From: Paenibacillus odorifer
GTDB taxonomy: Bacteria; Bacillota; Bacilli; Paenibacillales; Paenibacillaceae
Assembly: GCF_000758725.1 (NCBI RefSeq)
Contig: NZ_CP009428.1
Span: 5,332,001-5,396,000, forward strand
Direction: 5' to 3'
DNA: 64,000 bases
A program made the position numbers and the translations under genes. Shown one piece after another: positions 8,174 to 16,535 of the stretch. The notes beneath the pieces are model-generated. The model worked only from the letters and a program-made list of their open reading frames with translations. It did not search any database and was not told where the DNA came from. The first letter of the stretch is position 1. Each line of letters begins with the position of its first letter.

Positions 8174-10024
8174 TTACTGAGCTACCGCAGCTTTATCTGC
8201 AGAAACCGCAATGTCGTTATAATAGATTTCAACTCCATCACCAACAGCCCAATAATTCAGGACGCGGTTATTAACCGGCACTATTACAGCACGATAAAGT
8301 GTTGGGAATACTGGAATCTCATCAACCATAAATTGTTGCCACTCTTTATAGATTTCTTTACGTTTGTCTACATCAAATGCAGCCTCGGAGATCCCTTCGG
8401 CGAGCAAACGATCGTTCTCTGCACTCGAGTAACGCGGGAAGTTATAGATTGCATCTTTGCCATACAGACCTGATGGGTCAACGTCAATCCCTACACCCCA
8501 AGCGCCTTGGTACACATCAACAGTAGGATCATCCTCACCATTTTGACCTATGCGATCATAGAAGGTATTAAACTCTACCATTTCCAAAGTTACATTCAGA
8601 CCAATCGCTTTCCAGGATTGTACATAATATTGAGCCAGCGGCTCAGCAATGTCTCCACCAGTCATCGAAATGAAATTAATCTTCAGCTCGCTGCCATCTG
8701 GATTCGTTCTAAATTCACCGTTTAGTTTGTAACCAGCGTCATCCAGGATCTTCTTAGCTGCTTCTGGATCATAAGCTACACCTGGATTGGAAGCATCATG
8801 GAATTCAGGATGGGAAGGTGGGATCAACGTAGTCGCATTCCAGCGAAGTCCATTATAAAACTTCTTACCGACAGTATCATTATCTACGGCAGCCCACATG
8901 GCTTTACGCAGATTTACATCCGCCATTTTAGCTTTAGGATCTGTTGCAACAACCTTTTTCTCTGCATCCCATTTACCAAGCTTAAAGCCTATATACGTAT
9001 AAGCACGATCAACCGCACCCAGGAATTCAACGTTTGACATCTTTGCATTATCCGGGAATTGATCAATAGGGAAGGAATCCACCAAGTCAACTCCGCCAGA
9101 TTTCAGTTCTTGTACAATCGTTGTTGGGTTGATAACCTTCAAAATTACTTTATCCAGTTTTGGGGCTCCGCGCCAGTAATCTTCATTCTTAACAAATACT
9201 ACAGACTCACCAGGAACGATGCTCTCTACTTTAAAAGCTCCGAAGCCAATTGGCTTTTGGCGGACTTCAGGGGAAGAGGAGATTTTGGCAACATCCATGC
9301 CGCCAAAGATATGTTTGGCTAATGGATAAATCCATACGCTACCCGTTAACAAGGAAGGTGTAGATTGCTTATAAGTAATCTGCAGTTTCTTATCACCCAG
9401 CACTTTAATCCCGGATATGGTCTTGGCTTTACCGGAATGGTACTCATCCATGCCTTCAATATTAGTGAAGTCAGAACCATAACGAGGACCATCATAAGCA
9501 GGATTACCAATAACTTCATGGGCGAACAACCAGTCTTCAGCCGTTACTGGCTTACCATCCTGCCAGTTTACATTGTCGCGAATCGTAAAGGTAAAGGTCC
9601 GTCCATCTTCTGCAACTTCATAAGTAGCCGCACCATCATTAGTATATACATAGTCTTTATCCCAAGTTAACAAACCTTCATCAAACCAGTTCAGAACTTG
9701 AGCATCTGGATCTCCAGAATAGAAGTTCCAGTTCAAAGTACCTTCAAATGGACTATCGGAAACAAGTCCAAATGTAATTGTCCCTCCGTCAATAGCTTCA
9801 CCTTGGTTAGTCTTAACGTTACTAAAATCTTTAATGTTATAAAGTCCGTCTTCTGCCTCAGGCGCGGCCGTTGCTTCTGCAGTTGCCGCAGGTGCGCTGG
9901 CGCTAGGAGCTGCTGTTGATTCAGCCGCTTCGTTGTTGTTCTTGGAGCCGCAAGCCGCAAGAGCGAACAACATTACAAACATTAATGAAACTAGTAAAGC
10001 TTTTGAACGAATGGCTTTTCTCAT
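8174..10024 (-). CDS. Opp-type solute-binding lipoprotein (SBP_bac_5)
   Basis: Extracellular ligand-binding subunit of the ABC importer encoded upstream. The N-terminus carries a lipoprotein signal with lipobox LAACGS, a low-complexity linker rich in Ala, Glu and Ser, then a family 5 solute-binding domain (WDEGLLTW-like N-lobe, GPRYGSDFTNIEG, LRKAMWAAVDND). At 616 residues it has the usual size. The family is best known for oligopeptides (OppA), but some members bind cello-oligosaccharides, so next to a cellulase operon the substrate is open. Ribosome-binding site GGGAGG lies 10 bases before the ATG. Last gene of the operon. Confidence 0.9.
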   Translation of the reverse strand: MRKAIRSKALLVSLMFVMLFALAACGSKNNNEAAESTAAPSASAPAATAEATAAPEAEDGLYNIKDFSNVKTNQGEAIDGGTITFGLVSDSPFEGTLNWNFYSGDPDAQVLNWFDEGLLTWDKDYVYTNDGAATYEVAEDGRTFTFTIRDNVNWQDGKPVTAEDWLFAHEVIGNPAYDGPRYGSDFTNIEGMDEYHSGKAKTISGIKVLGDKKLQITYKQSTPSLLTGSVWIYPLAKHIFGGMDVAKISSSPEVRQKPIGFGAFKVESIVPGESVVFVKNEDYWRGAPKLDKVILKVINPTTIVQELKSGGVDLVDSFPIDQFPDNAKMSNVEFLGAVDRAYTYIGFKLGKWDAEKKVVATDPKAKMADVNLRKAMWAAVDNDTVGKKFYNGLRWNATTLIPPSHPEFHDASNPGVAYDPEAAKKILDDAGYKLNGEFRTNPDGSELKINFISMTGGDIAEPLAQYYVQSWKAIGLNVTLEMVEFNTFYDRIGQNGEDDPTVDVYQGAWGVGIDVDPSGLYGKDAIYNFPRYSSAENDRLLAEGISEAAFDVDKRKEIYKEWQQFMVDEIPVFPTLYRAVIVPVNNRVLNYWAVGDGVEIYYNDIAVSADKAAVAQ

Positions 10025-10043
10025 TTAATCATTTCCTCCCTTA

Positions 10044-10949
10044 TTATCCTTTTCTTTGTCTTGCGTCGGTCGCACGTTTAAGCGCTTGACCCACATTATT
10101 TATACTCAACATCAATACCAGGATCAGCAATGATGCGGGTAACCAGATCCACCATCTGAACTCAAGGGTCTGCGGATTTCTCGCATAGCTTACTAGAGTA
10201 CCCAGACTGGGTGTACTTTCTGGAAAACCAAAACCTAGAAAGGATAGGCCTGATTCCAATCCAATATTAGCTGCCAGATTCAAGGTCATCGTTACGATAA
10301 TGATAGAGCTTAAGTTCGGCAGAACTTGCGTGAACATAATTTTTAGATTGGAGGAGCCTAGGGTCTTAGATGCCTGAACATAATCCAATTCCTTCTCTTG
10401 CAATGTCTTGGAACGAATTAGCCTGGCAATCCCCATCCAAAGAAATGCTGTCATGATAAAGGAGAAGGTCAATGTATTGTACTTAGGAACTGCGCTGACA
10501 AAAGCTATAACAATCATTAGAAAAGGTAGAATCATGAAGAAATCCACAATACGCATCGCGACATTATCTACCGTTCCCCCAAAGTAACCTGAGACTAAAC
10601 CTACCAGAATACCGATAATTCCCGTAAAAAAAGTAACCATAAAGGCAATAGACATGGAATTTCGTGTTCCTATAATTAATTGACCGAATACATCCCGTCC
10701 TCCATAATCAGTCCCCAGCCAATGCACAGCCGAAGGCTTCTCATATAGGGCGAACAAGTCAACCGTGACAATTTCTTTCTGATCTAAAAATAAGGAGATC
10801 CCATATACAGCAGCAATAATCGTAAATAGGAAAATCAATGAGATCAGTGCCAGCTTATCCCGCACCATCTCCCGCCAAACAATTTTGAAGCCCGATGGAC
10901 TTTTATCAGTTTCCTGCAGCAGAGCTATCTCTGCGCTCGTCTTTGCCAT
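10044..10949 (-). CDS. oppC: Opp/Dpp-type ABC permease, OppC-like
   Basis: Inner-membrane permease of the Opp/Dpp importer. It has the OppC N-terminal extension with one membrane segment, then the binding-protein-dependent transport domain with further segments; the EAA loop region reads YVQASKTLGSSNLKIMFTQV. The family motif LGTDYGGRDVFGQLI is present. I chose the ATG starting MAKTSAEIALL because GGGGTG lies 6 bases upstream; an in-frame GTG nine bases earlier is too close to that site. It follows oppB by 27 bases and precedes the binding protein by 19. Confidence 0.92.
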   Translation of the reverse strand: MAKTSAEIALLQETDKSPSGFKIVWREMVRDKLALISLIFLFTIIAAVYGISLFLDQKEIVTVDLFALYEKPSAVHWLGTDYGGRDVFGQLIIGTRNSMSIAFMVTFFTGIIGILVGLVSGYFGGTVDNVAMRIVDFFMILPFLMIVIAFVSAVPKYNTLTFSFIMTAFLWMGIARLIRSKTLQEKELDYVQASKTLGSSNLKIMFTQVLPNLSSIIIVTMTLNLAANIGLESGLSFLGFGFPESTPSLGTLVSYARNPQTLEFRWWIWLPASLLILVLMLSINNVGQALKRATDARQRKG

Positions 10950-10976
10950 TTCATTCACCCCAAAGTGTTCATCTTC

Positions 10977-11939
10977 TTATTTAATCCGGATACGAGGATC
11001 TACGATACTTAAAATAATGTCTGATAACAACGCACCGACGATGGAAGCAACCCCATACAGAAGAACAAGAGCTGTTACCACGCTGAAATCCCGAATCGTT
11101 ATCGAACTTAGAAACAGCAAACCCATTCCTGGATAGCTGAAGATCGTTTCAACGAACACCGTACCACCGATTAGTCCAGTGATCTCATATCCAAAAAATG
11201 CAGCGATCGGCAGCAAGGAGTTTCTCAAAATATGACGATTGTATACGCGTGACTCCGAAGCCCCTTTAGCTCTAGCAGTGAGAATGAAATCTTTTTGCTT
11301 CGTATCAATGATCTCATTTCTCAGATATTGTACAGTCCCAACCGTTGCAATTAGCGCCATAGATAGCGCAGGCAGAAGCAGATGATAGAATTTACTCCAG
11401 AAGTGACTTAGTGTACCTGGAACTTCCCCGGGACTGACACTGCCGCTGGTAGGAAACCAATGAAAATGAAACCCGAAAACCCATACCATTAAGAGTGCAA
11501 ATATAAACAACGGTGCAGCAAATCCAATATAGGTATAGCCAGTTATCAAGCGATCCAGCCACGAATCGTTATAACGTCCGCTGGTAATACCAAGCGGGAT
11601 AGCAATAAGGTATGTAAGAATCAGCGTAACAATGGCCAGCCAAAGGGTATTCATCAGGCGTTGACCGATTAGCTCTGAGACCGGCATTTTGAAACGGAAG
11701 GACTGGCCGAAATCCCCTTGTATCGCTTTAGTGATCCAATCCCAGTACTGGATGTACCATGGATCATTTAAACCGAGCTTTTCTCTCATCGCATCAATGG
11801 CCGCCGGGTCAATATTCGGATCAAGCATTCCTGAAAGTGCGTCACCAGGCATCGCCTTCGCCATAAGAAAAACAAGAATACTTAATAGAACTACTTGAGG
11901 GATCATTATAAGAATTCTACGAACGATAATCTTCCACAT
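10977..11939 (-). CDS. oppB: Opp/Dpp-type ABC permease, OppB-like
   Basis: Second inner-membrane permease of the importer. It starts MWKIIVRRILIMIPQ, a typical OppB/DppB N-terminus, with six predicted membrane segments and the EAA loop DFILTARAKGASESRVYNRH. AMPGDALSGM corresponds to the periplasmic-side motif (PGDP-like) of the family. It lies 4 bases after oppF and is transcribed with it. Pairs with the OppC-like permease to form the channel. Confidence 0.93.
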   Translation of the reverse strand: MWKIIVRRILIMIPQVVLLSILVFLMAKAMPGDALSGMLDPNIDPAAIDAMREKLGLNDPWYIQYWDWITKAIQGDFGQSFRFKMPVSELIGQRLMNTLWLAIVTLILTYLIAIPLGITSGRYNDSWLDRLITGYTYIGFAAPLFIFALLMVWVFGFHFHWFPTSGSVSPGEVPGTLSHFWSKFYHLLLPALSMALIATVGTVQYLRNEIIDTKQKDFILTARAKGASESRVYNRHILRNSLLPIAAFFGYEITGLIGGTVFVETIFSYPGMGLLFLSSITIRDFSVVTALVLLYGVASIVGALLSDIILSIVDPRIRIK

Positions 11940-11943
11940 ATTC

Positions 11944-12879
11944 TCAACCTTTCTCAGGCAAGGCTACCAGATGAGTCTCGGAAATTGATTTTAATGGATA
12001 AGCCATGCCTTCTTCATCAAAATAATTCCGGTGCGCTTGTTCATATTCCTTGCTTACTGATTTTCTAAACTCCGTCTGCTTTTCTCTCTGTTTCGGATCA
12101 ATATCAGGAATGGCGGCAATGAGTCGTTTGGTATAAATATGCTGAGGATTGTCAAAAATATCTTTAGCAGTCCCTTGCTCCACATGTCGTCCTTTATACA
12201 TAATCCCTATGTGATCGCACATATGCCTGATGATCCCGAGATCATGACTGATAAATAGAAAAGTAAGATTCAGCTCTTTTTGAATGTCCTGCATGAAGTT
12301 AAGCACTTGTGCCTGTACTGAGACATCTAGCGCAGATACCGGCTCGTCAGCAATAATAAGCTTTGGCTTGAGTGCAATTGCTCTGGCAATTCCGATCCGC
12401 TGCCGCTGGCCGCCAGAAAATTCATGCGGATATTTCAGGATGTTCTCAGGACTTAAGCCTACCTGTAAAAGCAATTCCTGCACCCGGCGTTTTTCTTCCC
12501 CTGGAGACATTTTTTCGAAATTACGCAACGGTTCTGCAATAATATCGAGTACACGCTTCTTAGGATTTAAGGAAGAGTACGGATCCTGAAAGATCATCTG
12601 AATGTCTTTGCGGACATTTCTTTGCTTACGTACACCCCTCAAGGCCAAATCTTGCCCTTCAAAAATCACGCTGCCGCTAGTAATAGAATTAAGACCTATA
12701 ATCGCGCGACCCGTTGTCGTCTTCCCGGAACCAGATTCACCAACCAGACCATAGGTTTGCCCAGCTTCAATGGTAAAATTAACATTATCGACAGCCTTAA
12801 CTACGCCAACTTCCCTTCGAAAAACACCGCCGTGGATTGGAAAATGTACTGCTAAATTTTTAACCTCAAGAAGTCCCAT
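11944..12879 (-). CDS. oppF: Opp-type ABC ATPase, OppF-like
   Basis: ATP-hydrolysing subunit. Walker A is GESGSGKTT, the signature is SGGQRQRIGIARA, Walker B reads LIIADEPVSALD, and the H-loop is SHDLG. The C-terminal oligopeptide/dipeptide extension (HIYTKRLIAAIPDIDP) is present. A much longer in-frame reading exists, but the start MGLLEVKNLAVHF has AGGAGG 10 bases upstream and matches family length (311 residues). It overlaps the end of oppD by 14 bases, indicating translational coupling. Confidence 0.94.
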   Translation of the reverse strand: MGLLEVKNLAVHFPIHGGVFRREVGVVKAVDNVNFTIEAGQTYGLVGESGSGKTTTGRAIIGLNSITSGSVIFEGQDLALRGVRKQRNVRKDIQMIFQDPYSSLNPKKRVLDIIAEPLRNFEKMSPGEEKRRVQELLLQVGLSPENILKYPHEFSGGQRQRIGIARAIALKPKLIIADEPVSALDVSVQAQVLNFMQDIQKELNLTFLFISHDLGIIRHMCDHIGIMYKGRHVEQGTAKDIFDNPQHIYTKRLIAAIPDIDPKQREKQTEFRKSVSKEYEQAHRNYFDEEGMAYPLKSISETHLVALPEKG

Positions 12880-13882
12880 TGTGGATTGCCTCCTCGTTAG
12901 TATCAGGGAAATGGAAATTGTTATAACAGGTGCAGCGAACGAAATGTCCGGGTGCGACTTCATGCAGCTGTGGGTTCTCCTCATGCTCCGATTCAGGAAT
13001 CCAAGGCGTCCGTGCCGAGAAACGGCAGCCCTTACGCGGAAGGTTTTGCAGTGGTGGAACAATCCCCTGAATCACATGCAATCTGGATTTCTCTTCTTTT
13101 GCCGTTGGAATGGAGTTTAATAAGGATCTCGTATACGGATGTTTCGGATTAGACGTCAACGTAAAAATATCTGCGATTTCGACGATTTGTCCGGCATACA
13201 TCACCGCAACACGGTCAGCCATTTCGCTTACAACCCCTAAGTCATGAGTGATTAAGATAATGCCTGCTTCCATATCGTTTTTTAATTTTTTAATAAGTTC
13301 AAGGATTTGTAATTGGATAGTCACATCTAGTGCTGTAGTAGGTTCGTCGGCGATCAAAAGCTTGGGTCCATTGGCTATCGCAATGGCGATAACCACCCGC
13401 TGCCTCATGCCACCGGATAATTCGTGGGGGTACTGCTGATATGTATGCTCGGGACGGGAAATTCCAACCTTGGTCAAAAGATCAATGACCTTCTCTTTTC
13501 TCTGTTTCTTAGAAAGCTTGGAATCGTGTAGGATAAGTACTTCTTCAATCTGTGAGCCGATGATCATTAGCGGGTTTAAAGCGGATAAAGGATCTTGAAA
13601 AATCATAGACATTTCTTGGCCGCGCAGCTTGTTTAGTGCAGCAGGAGACATGGTAACGATGTCCTGGCCCTTGTATTTGATTTGTCCGTCAATTTTGGCT
13701 CTGGTGTGCAGCCCCATAATTGAAAAGGCGAGCGCACTTTTTCCTGAACCAGACTCTCCAACGATAGCCAGAATTTCATTTTTGCGAACAGACAGGGTAA
13801 CATCATCAACCGCAGCATAATAGTCGTCTGCAATTCTGAACGATGTCGACAAATTTTTGATTTCTAGTAGTTCTTCGCCCAT
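12866..13882 (-). CDS. oppD: Opp-type ABC ATPase, OppD-like
   Basis: First gene of the importer operon. Walker A is GESGSGKSA, the signature is LSGGMRQRVVIAIAIA, Walker B is LLIADEPTTALD, and the H-loop is THDLG. The C-terminal part (HPYTRSLLNSIP followed by a CxF-type end with LPRKGCRFSARTPW and FVRCTCY) contains the cysteines often seen in OppD/DppD, where they may bind a Fe-S cluster. The ATG for MGEELLEI is chosen because AGGGTG lies 6 bases upstream; two in-frame starts upstream overlap that site. Confidence 0.94.
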   Translation of the reverse strand: MGEELLEIKNLSTSFRIADDYYAAVDDVTLSVRKNEILAIVGESGSGKSALAFSIMGLHTRAKIDGQIKYKGQDIVTMSPAALNKLRGQEMSMIFQDPLSALNPLMIIGSQIEEVLILHDSKLSKKQRKEKVIDLLTKVGISRPEHTYQQYPHELSGGMRQRVVIAIAIANGPKLLIADEPTTALDVTIQLQILELIKKLKNDMEAGIILITHDLGVVSEMADRVAVMYAGQIVEIADIFTLTSNPKHPYTRSLLNSIPTAKEEKSRLHVIQGIVPPLQNLPRKGCRFSARTPWIPESEHEENPQLHEVAPGHFVRCTCYNNFHFPDTNEEAIHNGTS

Positions 13883-14070
13883 ATTCATCACCCTAACGAC
13901 AAGGATTTCAAAATTAACACAATGAAAATATTATGTAAATTTTGATATAAATAGTGTTGATTTTCATGAAACATTTTGAAATAACCAATGTGATGATAAT
14001 TAACACCATTAAGAATACTACCAGTAGTTCAATCGGAAATAAAAATGAACATCTCGTAACTTTGTAGTTC

Positions 14071-14099
14071 ATTTTAATTAACTTATGGTAAATTATCAA
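14071..14099 (-). promoter_or_regulatory. promoter of the opp operon
   Basis: Minus-strand TTGATA, 17-base spacer, TAAAAT; both boxes match consensus at five of six positions. It leaves a leader of about 180 AT-rich bases before oppD. Apart from this promoter and the rarA-side terminator, the 380-base gap holds no gene I can support. Confidence 0.6.
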
Positions 14100-14152
14100 T
14101 CTTTTCCTATAAAAAATTTTCAATCGATGTGATTAAAAGTAACGTAGGCAAC

Positions 14153-14182
14153 AAAAAAACGGCTCTAGGCCGCCTTTTTTTG
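14153..14182. terminator. bidirectional terminator between rarA and the opp operon
   Basis: A short GC stem, CGGC-TCTAG-GCCG, is flanked by A7 on the left and T7 on the right, so it can act on either strand. It lies 80 bases past the rarA stop codon. Confidence 0.6.
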
Positions 14183-14262
14183 GGAATTATTTAGTTCGTC
14201 TGAAAGTTAAAATCTTTTGCTTTCCAGCATGAAATTGGAAGGTATTACAGTCGCTAGCTGGG

Positions 14263-15567
14263 TTACTGCTCCCGCCGAAGCTTTTGATTATGACGAATCT
14301 TAATCTCGTTGCCTTGCTCAGTTGCTTGATAAAAAACACGCTGAGAAATCTCCTTAGGCAAATACTCCTGCTTTACATAATGCCCCGGAAAATTGTGCGG
14401 ATATTGATATCCTTCATGCCCTAACGCAGTTGCGCCTTTATAGTGCGTATCACGCAGATGCAGCGGTACCTCCGCTGATTTGATCTCATCCATACTTGCC
14501 ATTGCATTGGAAATAGCCATAACCACAGCATTAGACTTCGGACTCTCCACGGCAAAAAGAATAGCTTGGGCAATGTTCAGCTTCGCCTCTGGCCAACCAT
14601 TGTTTCGATAAGCATCCAGCGCACTCACCGCTTGAACCATAGCTTGGGGATTAGCCAGGCCGATATCCTCACTGCTGGCTGCAATCAGGCGCCGAATAAA
14701 AGTCATAGGGTCCATTCCAAGCTTTTCTACCGCATACAGAAACCAAAACAACGCGGCGTCGCTGGAACCGCGGATACTTTTATGAAAAGCGGATAGCACA
14801 TCATACTGCGTAGATTCATCAGCCTTCACAATGGGGCGCCGAATGGATTCCTCCGCCACCTCCAGCGTAATATGAACACTTCCATCAACTTGCGGCGCGG
14901 TAGTCAGGGCTGCCAGCTCCAGCGCATTTAGTGCCCGGCGAATGTCTCCATTAGCCATAGTTGCAATATGCAACAAAGCCTCTTCATCGACCTGAAGCTC
15001 CATAAATCCAAGACCTTTATCTTTGTCCGCCAAGGCTCTGCGCATCGCGATCAGACTGTGTTCACTCGTTAATGCCTCCAGCTGAAATAAGGTGGAGCGG
15101 CTCATAAGCGCCCCATTAACATAATGGAACGGGTTCTCTGTAGTCGCTCCAATGAAGGTGATGGTCCCTTTTTCTACCGCTGGCAAAAGCGCATCCTGGC
15201 GTGAGCTATTAAATCGATGCACCTCGTCCAGGAACAGGATCGTCTTTGTGCCGTACAATGTTTGATTGTTCTGAGCTCGCTCAATAACCTCCCGTACATC
15301 CTTCACGGTAGCTTCCACCGCATTCAGACGTACGAATTCCCCTTGTGTGTGATGAGAAATAATATGCGCGAGTGTCGTCTTACCGCATCCCGGGGGACCA
15401 TAGAGCAAAATCGAAGAGACTTGATCCGCCTCAATCGCTCTTCGCAGCAGCTTCCCCCGACCTATGATATGCTCTTGACCAATATATTCATCAAGATTCT
15501 CCGGTCTCATCCGGTCCGCAAGCAGCCGTCCGCCCCCGGTGTCCTCTCCGAAAGAAAATAAATCCAT
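14263..15567 (-). CDS. rarA: replication-associated recombination ATPase RarA (MgsA)
   Basis: AAA+ ATPase of the clamp-loader clade acting at stalled replication forks. Walker A GPPGCGKTT is at about residues 57-65; Walker B with the DEVH variant reads ILFLDEVHRF; sensor 1 is GATTEN. The C-terminal MgsA-type oligomerisation domain includes YRNNGWPEAKLNIAQA and KGATALGHEGYQYPHNFPGHY. Length (434) is normal. In B. subtilis this gene lies between tcdA and cymR; here accessory genes have been inserted on both sides. Confidence 0.96.
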   Translation of the reverse strand: MDLFSFGEDTGGGRLLADRMRPENLDEYIGQEHIIGRGKLLRRAIEADQVSSILLYGPPGCGKTTLAHIISHHTQGEFVRLNAVEATVKDVREVIERAQNNQTLYGTKTILFLDEVHRFNSSRQDALLPAVEKGTITFIGATTENPFHYVNGALMSRSTLFQLEALTSEHSLIAMRRALADKDKGLGFMELQVDEEALLHIATMANGDIRRALNALELAALTTAPQVDGSVHITLEVAEESIRRPIVKADESTQYDVLSAFHKSIRGSSDAALFWFLYAVEKLGMDPMTFIRRLIAASSEDIGLANPQAMVQAVSALDAYRNNGWPEAKLNIAQAILFAVESPKSNAVVMAISNAMASMDEIKSAEVPLHLRDTHYKGATALGHEGYQYPHNFPGHYVKQEYLPKEISQRVFYQATEQGNEIKIRHNQKLRREQ

Positions 15568-15703
15568 AACTCCACTTCCTTGCTATATTCTTGTAAAAGC
15601 TCAATATAAATCCCTCTCTATCATACCATATCACAGGGAAGGATTAGGATGTCCTGCCGGTTCAAGGTAACAGTATCAGCATAGACTTATTTTACGCCAA
15701 AAT

Positions 15704-15752
15704 AAAAAGAGCATGATCTCGTCTTAGAAAGGCGGGAGCCATGCTCTTTTTT
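15704..15752. terminator. bidirectional terminator after the CD3324-like gene
   Basis: AAAAAGAGCATG pairs with CATGCTCTTTTTT around a 24-base loop that itself can pair. It ends transcription of the small gene on the minus strand (stop 110 bases away) and shields rarA's promoter region. Confidence 0.8.
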
Positions 15753-15862
15753 CAAAATATAAGAAAGTATAGGTTTCACGCTATACTTTATCCTTATGAT
15801 TTCTCGCATAACGCTTACCGTCCTTATAGGGACGCCAAAGGCGTTTATGCTTGAATTGCAAG

Positions 15863-16144
15863 CTAGCAATTTACTGCCAGCCGCATTTTTGATATGATTT
15901 TACGAATGCTTTCTTCCGATAGATGGTACTTCTTCTGAAGTTCCGCTACGGAATCACCGCTTCGATGACAACTGAAAATTTCCTTGTTCCGGTTCGCTAT
16001 TTCTTTCCTCGAACCGCTGTTCTCGCCCCATCGAACCCGCTCTTCCGTCCTCTTTGGGATGTAGAGCAGTTCACCTTGGATGTATCCCTGAAGCTCTTCG
16101 AGCAAGCCAGGGGGGAGCACATCCTTCCCATTTACATAACTCAA
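15863..16144 (-). CDS. CD3324-like small helix-turn-helix protein
   Basis: Protein of 93 residues that resembles the CD3324/Mor-like family: an N-terminal LPPGLLEELQGYIQGELLYI segment, the WGENSGSRKEIANRN motif, and a C-terminal helix-turn-helix (SVAELQKKYHLSEESIRKII). Function in this family is not established; DNA binding is inferred from the helix-turn-helix. The start is a TTG, chosen because AAGGAGG lies 9 bases upstream; an ATG between them is in a different frame. It stands alone with its own promoter and terminator between helD and rarA. Confidence 0.75.
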   Translation of the reverse strand: MSYVNGKDVLPPGLLEELQGYIQGELLYIPKRTEERVRWGENSGSRKEIANRNKEIFSCHRSGDSVAELQKKYHLSEESIRKIISKMRLAVNC

Positions 16145-16260
16145 CTTGCATTTCCTCCTTCAACAGGTGTGTCCCTATGCGTCGGTCAACTAAGTTTTTA
16201 GTTATAATCACGTCACCTGCCTCCTTTCTTCTCCTCATATTTGGAAAAATCCGTAATTTC

Positions 16261-16289
16261 ATTATATAAAAACCTTTTGGTAGCGTCTA
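16261..16289 (-). promoter_or_regulatory. promoter of the CD3324-like gene
   Basis: Minus-strand TAGACG, 17-base spacer, perfect TATAAT, about 110 bases before the TTG start. Confidence 0.5.
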
Positions 16290-16350
16290 CATTCGATTTC
16301 ATAAATTTCGTTCTTATGGATAAGTGTGGTACTTCTTATGTTAGTAATAA

Positions 16351-16403
16351 GGAGGCCATAAGGCCTCCTCGCTTTAAGCAGGTTTCCGTCTTAAACGGAA
16401 ACC
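16351..16403. repeat. two perfect hairpins in tandem
   Basis: GGAGGCC-ATAA-GGCCTCC (16351-16368) and GGTTTCCGT-N5-ACGGAAACC (16381-16403) are separated by 12 bases. They lie past the helD stop and before the promoter of the CD3324-like gene. Neither is followed by a long T run, so a terminator role for helD is possible but weak. The rest of this 391-base gap shows nothing else. Confidence 0.6.
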
Positions 16404-16535
16404 ACCTCGTATACTGAAATCATTTCAATCAGCCTCCTTCCAGAAGTGTTCTTGCCCGGCCGGACACTTATTATTAAGCCATACCTATGGGGGAGTTACA
16501 AGACCAAGAACAGTTATAACCATTCTCCACCAGTC

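Noticed and set aside
13914..14123. 69-codon AT-rich frame upstream of oppD
   Set aside because: Overlaps the best promoter of the opp operon and has a composition explained by AT-rich DNA.
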